Source: an uncultured Collinsella sp.
GTDB taxonomy: Bacteria; Actinomycetota; Coriobacteriia; Coriobacteriales; Coriobacteriaceae
DNA: 64,000 nucleotides
Assembly (NCBI GenBank): GCA_900541855.1
Contig: UQLD01000002.1
Location: 60,526 to 124,525, forward strand
Direction: 5' to 3'
The notes under the pieces were generated by a model that was not told the DNA's origin, did no database searches, and was given only the letters and a program-made list of their open reading frames with translations. Both the position numbers and the translations under genes were made by a program. Of this stretch, positions 29,048 through 38,900 are shown piece after piece (positions within the stretch are counted from its first letter, which is position 1; the number at the start of each line of letters is the position of its first letter).

Positions 29048-29269
29048 ATGCGTTACACAATTAAGACTTCCGGCCTTATGTGCGGCCACTGCGACGCTAC
29101 TGTCGAGACGGCACTGCTCAACGTGGCCGGCGTGACCGACGCCGACGCCGATCACGAGACCCAGACCGTCCAGGTGGAGTGCGCCGACACCGTGACCGCC
29201 GAGCAGCTCGCCGCCGCCGTCGAGGGCGCCGGCGAGAAGTTCCACGCCCTGTCCGTGACCGCTGCGTAG
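29048..29269 (+). CDS. copZ: CopZ-like copper chaperone
   Basis: The 73-residue protein is a single heavy-metal-associated domain with the metal site GLMCGHCDATVE (CxxC near residues 12-15). Such proteins carry Cu(I) to CopA or to CsoR. The ATG at 29048 follows AGAGAGG; an in-frame ATG-type extension upstream to 28937 lacks a ribosome site and would put a non-family segment before the domain. It lies 147 bp after copA. Confidence 0.85.
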   Translation: MRYTIKTSGLMCGHCDATVETALLNVAGVTDADADHETQTVQVECADTVTAEQLAAAVEGAGEKFHALSVTAA

Positions 29270-29344
29270 CAGCTGCCGCACCAACAGGCACCACTGCCGG
29301 CTGACATAGCCGCTCAGCAACCGCCACTCAACCAACCCTTCAGA

Positions 29345-29411
29345 AGTTGCGGTGAAATAGTTCCTGTTTTAGCGCTTCAAGTCTGCAAACAAGAACTATT
29401 TCACCGCAACT
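29345..29411. repeat. 67-bp palindrome, AGTTGCGGTGAAATAG family, copy 1
   Basis: Arms of 25 nt (29345-29369 and 29387-29411) with one mismatch and a 17-nt loop. It lies between copZ and csoR. Further copies of the same length are at 43476-43542 and 55271-55337. Confidence 0.85.
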
Positions 29412-29453
29412 GACGAGGGCATCCGGAAAATCGACCAGAAACGAGGACCCGCC

Positions 29454-29726
29454 ATGATGGCAGACCATAAATCGGTGACCCGCATGCTCAAGACGGCACG
29501 CGGCCAGATCGACGGCATCTTGCGGATGGTCGATGAGGACCGTTATTGCGTCGATATTTCCACGCAGCTCATGGCCACGCAGGCGCTCCTCGCGCGCATT
29601 AACGCCGACGTGCTCAAGGCGCATATCGAGGGCTGCGTGACTTCGGCAATCGAATCGGGCGACGAAGACCTCAAAGCCGCTAAGCTCGCCGAGATCGAAC
29701 GCGTCGTCGACAAGCTCTCCAAGTAA
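29454..29726 (+). CDS. csoR: CsoR family copper-sensing repressor
   Basis: The 90-residue all-helical protein has the Cu(I)-binding triad of CsoR at C32 (YCVDIS), H57 and C61 (KAHIEGC). The spacing matches the C36-H61-C65 set of the M. tuberculosis protein. On binding Cu(I) it would release the operator upstream of copA. The ATG at 29454 follows GAGGA, and a second ATG follows immediately. It is separated from copZ by a 67-bp palindrome, so it may be partly independently expressed. Confidence 0.88.
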   Translation: MMADHKSVTRMLKTARGQIDGILRMVDEDRYCVDISTQLMATQALLARINADVLKAHIEGCVTSAIESGDEDLKAAKLAEIERVVDKLSK

Positions 29727-29770
29727 TTGGGGCATTGGGAACAGGCTTCTTTGCACCGTCTTGGTGTTCC

Positions 29771-29817
29771 GGGGACAGGTCAATCTGCGCCACATTGGCG
29801 CAGATTGACCTGTCCCC
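29771..29817. repeat. GGGGACAGG-type perfect palindrome
   Basis: Perfect 22-bp arms (29771-29792 and 29796-29817) with a 3-nt loop, right after csoR. No T-tract follows, so a terminator role is uncertain. Confidence 0.8.
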
Positions 29818-29872
29818 CTTGCTCTAAATCGGGTATAAAGGCGTGCAGCATATCGAACGAAAGGCAATTTGC

Positions 29873-30346
29873 ATGAATGACTTTATGAAGGGTCGCAATG
29901 GTGCTGACGAGCTCACCATCGTGATGGGTTTTACCGGCATCGTCATCGCGATGATCGGATCGATGGCCCGCATCCAGTGGCTCAGCTGGATCGCCATCGC
30001 CGTGATCGTGCTCGGCGTGCTGCGCGGCCTGTCCAAAAATATCGATGCACGTCGCAAGGAGAACGAGGCCTTTGTCGCCGCGACCGCCAATGTTCCCGGC
30101 TTGGGCAAGTTCGTCGCCAGCCTGGGCGGCGGCACGGCGGCCGCAAACGCTTCGCGTGCCGCCGGTACCAGCAAGGAGGACTTTGAGCGTGCCAAGCGCA
30201 CGGCCAAGAAGATGTGGAAGGGCCGCAAGACCACGGCCTATCTCAAGTGCCCCAACTGCGGCCAGATGCTCTCCGTCCCCAAGGGCAAGGGCAAGATCCG
30301 CGTCACCTGCCCCAAGTGCCACGCCAAGATGGAGACGCGCTCCTAG
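29873..30346 (+). CDS. Membrane protein with C-terminal zinc ribbon
   Basis: The 157-residue protein has two hydrophobic segments (about residues 15-55), a basic middle region, and a C-terminal zinc-ribbon pattern CPNCGQ followed by CPKCHAK. I do not recognise a named family. The ATG at 29873 follows AAAGG; an upstream in-frame start at 29843 has no site. It stands alone between the csoR palindrome and a strong terminator. Confidence 0.7.
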   Translation: MNDFMKGRNGADELTIVMGFTGIVIAMIGSMARIQWLSWIAIAVIVLGVLRGLSKNIDARRKENEAFVAATANVPGLGKFVASLGGGTAAANASRAAGTSKEDFERAKRTAKKMWKGRKTTAYLKCPNCGQMLSVPKGKGKIRVTCPKCHAKMETRS

Positions 30347-30367
30347 CCGCCATACCATAGGACAAAT

Positions 30368-30403
30368 AAAAGCCGAGGCCTCGCGCTGAGACCTCGGCTT
30401 TTT
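30368..30403. terminator. Bidirectional terminator
   Basis: An 11-bp stem (30368-30378 with 30392-30402) is flanked by A- and T-runs. It serves the zinc-ribbon gene and probably the convergent amidohydrolase gene. Confidence 0.85.
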
Positions 30404-30436
30404 GTATGCGACAACGGAGCTGTCCCTTTGTCACAC

Positions 30437-31807
30437 CTATGCTACGCCGTCGCGGGCGAGTTCCTCGGCCAGTGCCTCGGCCGGCATTGCCATAATCGTG
30501 TCGAGCTCGTTATCAACCTCGGGAATACGCTTCACCTTGAGTTTGCGTACCAGATCACCGCGACACATCACGTGCGTCGGCTCACGCAGCGCGCACAGGT
30601 CATCGAGCGGGTTCTCGCGCGTCACCAGGATATCGGCGGCCTTACCGCACTCGACCGTGCCGGTCTCGCCGCCCAGCCCCAGCAGCTCGGCATTGACCTG
30701 CGTGGCCGTATGCAGCGCGAAGGCGTTGCTCACGCCCACGTACTTGGCAAAATAGGCCACCTCACGCCACATGTCATACTGCGTCACAAACGGGCAGCTC
30801 GAGTCCGTGCCCAGGCCCACCCTAATACCAGCTTCCAGTGCGGCACGAGCGCTCTCGATGATGCCCGAGCACACGATGTCGCCGTTCTTCTTTTGCGTAT
30901 CGGTCGAATGGGTCTTTTCCGGGTCGAGCAATACAAACGGCAGCGCCGGGCTGATGGTGCAGGTAACGCTGGGCGCACGGCCTTCAAGCTGCGTGCCCGC
31001 GGCGCCACGGTACAGCTCCAGGATCTCGGGCGTCAACGGAGCGCCGTGCTCAATCGTGTCAACGCCGGCCTCAAGCGCGGCCTTCACGCCCTCGGTACTC
31101 TCGACATGGGCCATAACCGGAAGGCCCATGTCGTGCGCCGCCTTGCACGCCGCCGCAGCAACCTCCACCGGCATACGCAGCACGCCCGGCTCGCCCACCT
31201 CGGTCGCGTCGAACACGCCGCCCGTTACGAACAGCTTAATGACGTCGGCACCGCGCGCATACAGGTCGCGCACCTGTTCGGCTGCCTCGGCGGAACTGTT
31301 GGCCACCTGGGCGAACAAGCCCGCACCATGGCCGCCCGGCACCGTGACGCCCGTTCCCGGCGCCACCAGGCGAGGACCTTGATACTTGCCGGCATCGATA
31401 GCATCGCGCACGGCCAGATCGGCAAACAGCGGGTCGCCCGCGCCGCGCACCGTGGTCACACCGCTTGCCAGCTGCTGCTGGGCGCTATCCTTAAGAATAT
31501 GGCACACGATGGCGCGCCCCACGGGATTATCGAGCTTCTTCATCAGCGCGCCCGCATCGCCCGCCGAAACCGGCTTGCCCGAACCGCACAGATGCACATG
31601 CATATTGATGAGGCCTGGCATGAGATACGCCCCTGCCAGATCGATGACCTCGGCACCTGCAGGCGCCTGAGCCACAGCACTCGGCCCCATCCACGTGATG
31701 ACACCGCGCTCAACGACCACGGCCATGTCGGGCTGCGGCTCCATATGTTCCGAACCATCCAGGACGGTCGCATTGATGAACAACGTGGAACGATCGGCAG
31801 ACGCCAT
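30437..31807 (-). CDS. Metal-dependent amidohydrolase
   Basis: The 456-residue protein has the amidohydrolase (M38/imidazolonepropionase-like) metal sites in order: HVH in NMHVHLCG, a possible carboxylated lysine in KLFVTGG, H in MAHVES, H in IEHGAP, and D in GLGTDSS. The ends form the usual beta-sandwich (FINATVLDG at the start, GKAADILVTRENPLDD near the end). The substrate cannot be deduced; relatives hydrolyse prolyl dipeptides, hydantoins or related compounds. The ATG at 31807 follows GGGAGGAG. It is a single gene. Confidence 0.82.
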   Translation of the reverse strand: MASADRSTLFINATVLDGSEHMEPQPDMAVVVERGVITWMGPSAVAQAPAGAEVIDLAGAYLMPGLINMHVHLCGSGKPVSAGDAGALMKKLDNPVGRAIVCHILKDSAQQQLASGVTTVRGAGDPLFADLAVRDAIDAGKYQGPRLVAPGTGVTVPGGHGAGLFAQVANSSAEAAEQVRDLYARGADVIKLFVTGGVFDATEVGEPGVLRMPVEVAAAACKAAHDMGLPVMAHVESTEGVKAALEAGVDTIEHGAPLTPEILELYRGAAGTQLEGRAPSVTCTISPALPFVLLDPEKTHSTDTQKKNGDIVCSGIIESARAALEAGIRVGLGTDSSCPFVTQYDMWREVAYFAKYVGVSNAFALHTATQVNAELLGLGGETGTVECGKAADILVTRENPLDDLCALREPTHVMCRGDLVRKLKVKRIPEVDNELDTIMAMPAEALAEELARDGVA

Positions 31808-31957
31808 ATCGAGCTCCTCCCTCACAATTAACTTGAACATTTGTCCATTATCACCTAGTCCCGCTGGATTGCTGCAGACGCATCGGTTAACGGAGGGAAG
31901 AGGGGATGTGGGAGACGGAATATGCTGCAGTCCCACCCCAGCGACACCAGGGAAATA

Positions 31958-32094
31958 TCTCGATCTGTAACAGATACAGGGTTGTTGGGCCCCTTGATGT
32001 TACAGATCGAGACATTCGGTCGACGTTTCACCGGTTTGTCTCGATCTGTAACAATTACGAACTCAAACAACTTCTAAACGTTACAGATCAAGAC
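31958..32094. repeat. Hairpin array B, TCTCAATCTGTAACA family
   Basis: Two units (31958-32012 and 32039-32094, 81 bp apart). Here the arms read TCTCGATCTGTAACA. The first pairs with TGTTACAGATCGAGA, keeping the pairing by a matching change. The second right arm reads GTTACAGATCAAGA. Confidence 0.85.
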
Positions 32095-32102
32095 AAAACC
32101 TC

Positions 32103-33080
32103 TCAGCGCCCATACCACCGACGTCTCCACTCCTCAGCCAAATCGGGCCGTCGCGGAATACCCGCCAGCCTCATCTTCTCAACCAGCTTCCCCGGATTCT
32201 TGAGCTCATCAAACGTAAACCGAAGCACCTTGTGCCCGAGCATTGTCAGATGAGATTCCCGCTGACGCTCTGCCACGAATGGGTCGACCGGCTCCCGGGC
32301 CTCGCCGCTCTGCAGGGTGTACTTCCCCTTACCGTCCAGCTCGCCAATCACGCACGTTCCCTCCTCGAGCCGCCAAAAAAAGTCGACGCGAAACACCTGG
32401 CTCGGATCGAGCGGGTCGCGAAACTCCACCTGCAGCTCCGGAACCGGAAAGCCGTACGCAATAAAGAACGCTCGGAACCGAGACTCGCCGCCGTTTTCGG
32501 ACAGCCCGTCCGCATACGACGCAATCGCCTGTGCCCTGCGATACCCTCGCCTGCCCTCGCAATCGGCGCGGAGGCGCTCGCACAAATCCCCACGTGATAC
32601 GTCTTTCACCCGCAGTGCAGAATCGGCAATCGCCAACCCGTAGGAGAACGGCGCACGCAGCAAGCAATCCTCCGCCGTGCGCCAAAACGACGTCACCCGC
32701 ACGCCGTCGACGCGCTCGAGCGCGCCCGCAATCTGCGGACGCAACAACCTGCACCCGCCGCTCAACGTCACCGAACAGCAAGTCTTAACAAGGAAACGCG
32801 GCCCGAGCAGATCATTCGGCACCTCCAGACCCCATATCAGCGCGGCGTCATATCCCCAAAACGCCCAATCGGGATGAAATTTCGCAAGCCCTTTGATAGT
32901 CCTCAGCGCTCGCTCCGCCGGCGTCAATGCATCCCAATCATGCTGAAAACAGAACAGGTACGGCTCGGGCTCCGCGATATCGTCGGTTCCAACATGGCGT
33001 CGCAGCCACATGAGCTCGGTATTGTCATGCGTTGCGAGCAGCGCACCTTGCTTGGCCGTCTCCGCGAGCCGCGCGAGCAT
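32103..33080 (-). CDS. Hypothetical protein with nuclease-like C-terminus
   Basis: The 325-residue protein resembles the actinobacterial proteins with an AbiEi-like N-terminal half and a restriction-endonuclease-like C-terminal half. The segment VDFFWR...VIGELDGKGKY contains a D-x(n)-ExDGK pattern of the PD-(D/E)xK fold, followed by QRESHLTMLGHKVLRFTFDEL, like DUF559 proteins. Activity is unproven. The ATG at 33080 has a weak GGAA site; a TTG at 33095 has none. It lies between hairpin arrays B and C, which begin 9 bp after its stop and 120 bp before its start. Confidence 0.6.
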   Translation of the reverse strand: MLARLAETAKQGALLATHDNTELMWLRRHVGTDDIAEPEPYLFCFQHDWDALTPAERALRTIKGLAKFHPDWAFWGYDAALIWGLEVPNDLLGPRFLVKTCCSVTLSGGCRLLRPQIAGALERVDGVRVTSFWRTAEDCLLRAPFSYGLAIADSALRVKDVSRGDLCERLRADCEGRRGYRRAQAIASYADGLSENGGESRFRAFFIAYGFPVPELQVEFRDPLDPSQVFRVDFFWRLEEGTCVIGELDGKGKYTLQSGEAREPVDPFVAERQRESHLTMLGHKVLRFTFDELKNPGKLVEKMRLAGIPRRPDLAEEWRRRWYGR

Positions 33081-33199
33081 CCTATTCCGCGCCAACGTGT
33101 TGCGAGTCGCAGTTTGTGTTTGAGAACGGTATTAGGCACTTTCATCACCACCACGTCAGACAAATGGACCATCGTCACCGTTGCCTCCGCTGACAAATG

Positions 33200-33334
33200 T
33201 CTTGATCTGTAACAGGAAGACAGTCTTTGAGCCTCTAGTTGTTACAGAACAAGATCTTTCGGCAGCCGCCAACCTTCCGTCTCAATCTGTAACAGTTACG
33301 GGCCCAAACAGCCGCCAAACGTTACAGATTGAGA
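33200..33334. repeat. Hairpin array C, TCTCAATCTGTAACA family
   Basis: Two units (33200-33254 and 33280-33334, 80 bp apart). The first has TCTTGATCTGTAACA with right arm TGTTACAGAACAAGA; the second has the standard TCTCAATC/GATTGAGA pair. The rest of 33081-33371 has no gene. Confidence 0.85.
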
Positions 33335-33371
33335 CAAAGTCAGGGCAGCAGGGCGACGCCAGTCACATCCC

Positions 33372-34079
33372 CTACTCCCACTCCTGCTCGTAGATGTTGA
33401 GCGACTTCACGTACCGCCCCTGGGCGCCCATGATGTCGCGGACCAGGCGCAAAAAGAAGCTGACGCACGAGGTGTCAAAGCCGTCCTGCAGATCCTCGGG
33501 ATGCACCGCACCCGGTCCATCGACCGCCGTGTCACTCAGGCGCGCGATGTCATACAGATAGAGCTGTCCCGCCGTCAGCCAGACATCGTCGATGCAGGCG
33601 AGGCGCACCGCGATCGCGCCGTCGCTCCAATGCTCCTTTTGCACGATATGCGGGTCGTAGACATCAAAGCGACGGTCGGCACGCGTATCCTTCAGCGCAA
33701 CCATGCCGTTCGCAGGATCCTTGTCCAAAATGCCAAAGCGCGAGAAATACTGCGTGTCGCGTACCTGCTCGAGCCGCTTGAGCGAGACAGGCGAAAGCGA
33801 TGCCGGCGGTTCGTCAACATACAGCTCGAGCAGCGTCTTGCCATGGCGATAGGGGCGCTCGAAGAGCAGCCAATCGGTAAATGCCATGTTGTAGGCCATG
33901 ATTTCGTTTTGCGAAGGCTCGGTGCAATAGCTGAGCCACGGGTCGACAATGATCTCGAACTGTTCGCGTGCCGGCTCCAAAAACTGGAACTTCCGCAGCA
34001 TCCAAAAATGGGCCATGTCGGCAATATCGTTGCCGACGGCTTCAGCCAGCTGCGCTCGGTCTAAAACGTGGTCAGTCAC
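33372..34079 (-). CDS. Hypothetical protein
   Basis: The 235-residue protein is soluble, acidic and rich in aromatic residues; no signal peptide or membrane segment is visible. I do not recognise a family. The central stretch (WLLFERPYRHGKTLLELYVDEPP, written here only in part as FERPYRHGKTLLELY) and the end (RYVKSLNIYEQEW) give no known motif. The GTG start at 34079 follows GAGGAGG at proper spacing, which with the GC-rich codon use supports a real gene. It lies between hairpin array C and the gltD region and seems to be transcribed alone. Confidence 0.65.
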   Translation of the reverse strand: MTDHVLDRAQLAEAVGNDIADMAHFWMLRKFQFLEPAREQFEIIVDPWLSYCTEPSQNEIMAYNMAFTDWLLFERPYRHGKTLLELYVDEPPASLSPVSLKRLEQVRDTQYFSRFGILDKDPANGMVALKDTRADRRFDVYDPHIVQKEHWSDGAIAVRLACIDDVWLTAGQLYLYDIARLSDTAVDGPGAVHPEDLQDGFDTSCVSFFLRLVRDIMGAQGRYVKSLNIYEQEWE

Positions 34080-34382
34080 GGCATCCTCCTCAAACTGATG
34101 AACCTCAATTTGAGCTTACGAGGAGGGTGGGCAGCCACGACCAGCGCGGGCAAAATAGGCCTCCGGCTGCAAACCAGATGCTGACCAAACACTTGACGGG
34201 ACACTTGACCGAATGAGCGCACCGCAAAGAAACCGCAGGTAGATATAGACAGTCAGTTCACTCATTTGAGGCAAACGCCCGCTACCACCACAGAAAGAGC
34301 AGAGTAGCACAGTCGCAAACGTCGACGAATGAACACTTGCACGTCGGCAAATGACAAAGTCGCCTGCGAACTCGCAAGGAGT

Positions 34383-34462
34383 GTCCCCGAATGCCGGCAC
34401 ATAAGGAACGTCCCCAGCTGCCGGCACTTGGGGACGTTCCTTTTGGGCCGGCATTCGGGGAC
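34383..34462. repeat. Nested palindrome after gltD
   Basis: Outer arms GTCCCCGAATGCCGGC/GCCGGCATTCGGGGAC (34383-34398, 34447-34462) enclose inner arms AAGGAACGTCCCCA/TGGGGACGTTCCTT (34403-34416, 34429-34442), all perfect. It lies 32 bp past the gltD stop and may terminate the gltBD operon. The rest of 34080-34494 shows no gene. Confidence 0.8.
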
Positions 34463-34494
34463 AGCCCTTGACGATTCAGCTGTGGACAGCCGCC

Positions 34495-35976
<1,482 letters not shown>

Positions 35977-35981
35977 GGCAC

Positions 35982-38900
35982 TTACGCCTCCTTCTTGGTC
36001 GAAGCAACAGGGCTGACAGCCACGGGCGCAGCGCCAGCCGCACCGCCCGCGACATCAAAGCGAGCGACATCCGCGGCACTTGCGCGACCGGTCACAATGT
36101 CAAACGCCAGCTCCTCGGCCTGCGCATGCGTCTTGCCGACGGCCTCGGCGGCGGCGACAATCGCCAGCACGCGCTCGTACTCGGTCGGAATGACCTTCAC
36201 AAAGTGCTTGCTCATCGTCTCAAAGCTGTAGAGCAGCTTAATGCCGCGCGGGCTCTGCGTCGCGTCCACGTGCTCCTGGATGAGCTCGCGAATCTGCGCC
36301 AGCTCGCCGGCCGTCGGGGCTTTAAGCTCAACGCTCGCGTGGTTCACACGGGCATCGAGCGTGCCGTACTGGTCAAAGACATAAGCCACGCCACCAGTCA
36401 TACCGGCGGCGAAGTTCTGTCCGACCTCGCCCAGGATGAGCGCCAGACCGCCCGTCATGTACTCGCAGCCATGGTTGCCGCAGCCTTCGACCACCACCGT
36501 GGCACCGGAGTTGCGCACGGCGAAACGCTGGCCGGCAAGGCCGTTAATAAAGCCGCGACCGCTCGTGGCGCCAAAGAACGCAACGTTGCCCACGATGATG
36601 TTCTCGTCGAACTTGTAGGTCGCATGCGGGTTGGGGCGCACCGATACCTCGCCGCCCGAAAGGCCCTTGCCAAAGTAGTCGTTGGCGTCGCCGCACACGT
36701 TGAGCGTAATGCCGCGCGGCAGGAAAGCGCCAAAGCTCTGACCGGCCGAACCATCGCAATCGATGGTGATGGAGCCGGCGGGCAGACCCTCGGGATGCGC
36801 CTTGGTCACCGCGTTGCCCAAGATGGTGCCCACGCAGCGGTTGACGTTGGCGATGTCGGCGCGAAAGCGAATCGGACGCAGGTGCGCACGGGCATCGGCC
36901 GTATAGGGCACAAACAACGTGGAGTCGAGCGTCTTGTCAAGCTCGCTGTCGGCAGCCATCTGGGGCAGGAAGTGACGGCCGTCGGCACCCGGGATGTGGG
37001 CACCAAACTCACAGGTCGCGCTCGCCAGCACGGGCGACAGATCCAGCAGGTTGGCCTTGCGGTTGTCCGGGACCTCGATCTGGCGCAAGCACTCGGGATG
37101 GCCGACCATCTCATCGATGGTGCGGAAGCCCAGGCTCGCCATGACCTCGCGCAACTGCTCGGCAACAAAGAGCATAAAGCGCTCGACGTGCTCGGGCTTG
37201 CCGCGGAAGCCGCGACGCAGGCGGCAGTTTTGCGTAGCGATGCCGGCCGGGCAGGTATCCTGCTGGCAGTCGCGCTGCATGAGGCAGCCCATGGAGATGA
37301 GCGGCATGGTCGCAAAGCCAAACTCCTCGGCACCCAGCAGGCAGGCGACGGCGACGTCGGTGCCGTCCATGAGCTTGCCATCGGCCTCGAGCACCACGCG
37401 TGAGCGCAGGCCGTTTTGCAGCAGCGTCTGCTGGGCCTCGGCAAGGCCAAGCTCCAGCGGCAGACCGGCGTGCCAGATCGAATCGCGCGCCGCAGCACCG
37501 GAGCCGCCGTTGTGGCCGCTGATCAAGATCTTGTCGGCGGCACCCTTGGCCACACCGGTGGCGATGGTGCCGACGCCGGCCTCGCTGACCAGCTTGACCG
37601 ACACGCGTGCGCCGGGGTTGGCGTTCTTAAGATCGAAGATAAGCTCCGCCAGGTCCTCGATGGAGTAGATGTCGTGGTGCGGCGGAGGCGAGATCAGGCC
37701 GATGCCGGGCGTGGACTGACGGACCTCGGCGATCCAGGGGTAGACCTTCTTGCCGGGCAGGTGGCCGCCCTCGCCGGGCTTGGCGCCCTGGGCCATCTTG
37801 ATCTGAATCTCAAAGGCGCTGCACAGGTAGCGGCTCGTCACGCCAAAGCGCGCGCTTGCCACCTGCTTGATGGCGGAATTCTTGGAGTCACCGTTAGCCA
37901 GCGGGGTCTCGCGGCGCGGATCCTCGCCGCCCTCGCCCGAGTTGGAACGGCCGTGCAGGCGGTTCATGGCGATGGCCATGCACTCGTGTGCTTCCTTGCT
38001 GATGGAACCGTACGACATGGCGCCGGTGTTAAAGCGGCGAACGATGTTGAGCGCGGGCTCGACCTCGTCGAGTGCCACCGGGGTGCGGCCGCCGGCATCA
38101 AAGTCCAGCAGGTCGCGCAGGCGCACGGCACGGCCGGTGCGGTGCAGGCGGGCGCTGTACTCCTTAAAGGTGTCGTAGCTGTCCTCACGGCAGGCGGTCC
38201 GCAGCAAGTAGACAGTCTGCGGATCGATGAGGTGATCCTCGCCGCCGAGCGGGCGCCACTTGGTCAGACCCAACGTGGGCAGCTGATCGGGAGCCGGGCT
38301 CTTAAGGATAGCGAGCGCGGCGTCGTAGCGCTCATTCTGCTCGCGCTCGACGTCCTCGACACCCATACCGCCCACACGGCTCACCGTGCCGGCGAAGTAC
38401 GCGTTGACAAACTCCAGCGTAAAGCCCACGGCCTCGAAGATCTGCGCGGAGTGGTAGCTCTGCACCGTGGAGATGCCCATCTTGGACATGATGGAGACGA
38501 TGCCGGCGGTCGCAGCCTTGTTGTAGTTGGCGATGCCCTGCTCGGCTGTCACGTCCAGATCGCCGTGCGCCGCCAAGTCGCGAATGCACGCATGCGCGTT
38601 GTACGGATAGATGCCGCTCGCGGAGTAGCCCACCAGCGCCGCAAAGTCGTGCGGGGACACGGCGTCGCCACACTCCACCACGATGTCGGCAAAGGTACGC
38701 ACGCCGGCACGGATCAGGTGGTTGTGCACACAGCCCACGGCGAGCAGCGACGGCACGGGCACCTCGCCCGCAGCGGCACGGTCGCTCAGCACCACGATGT
38801 TCACGCCATCGCGAACCGCAGCCTCGACGTCTTCGGCAAGCTGCTTGAGCGCAGCCTGCAGCGCGCCCTCGCCGGCATCGCGGCGGTAGACGGCACGGAA

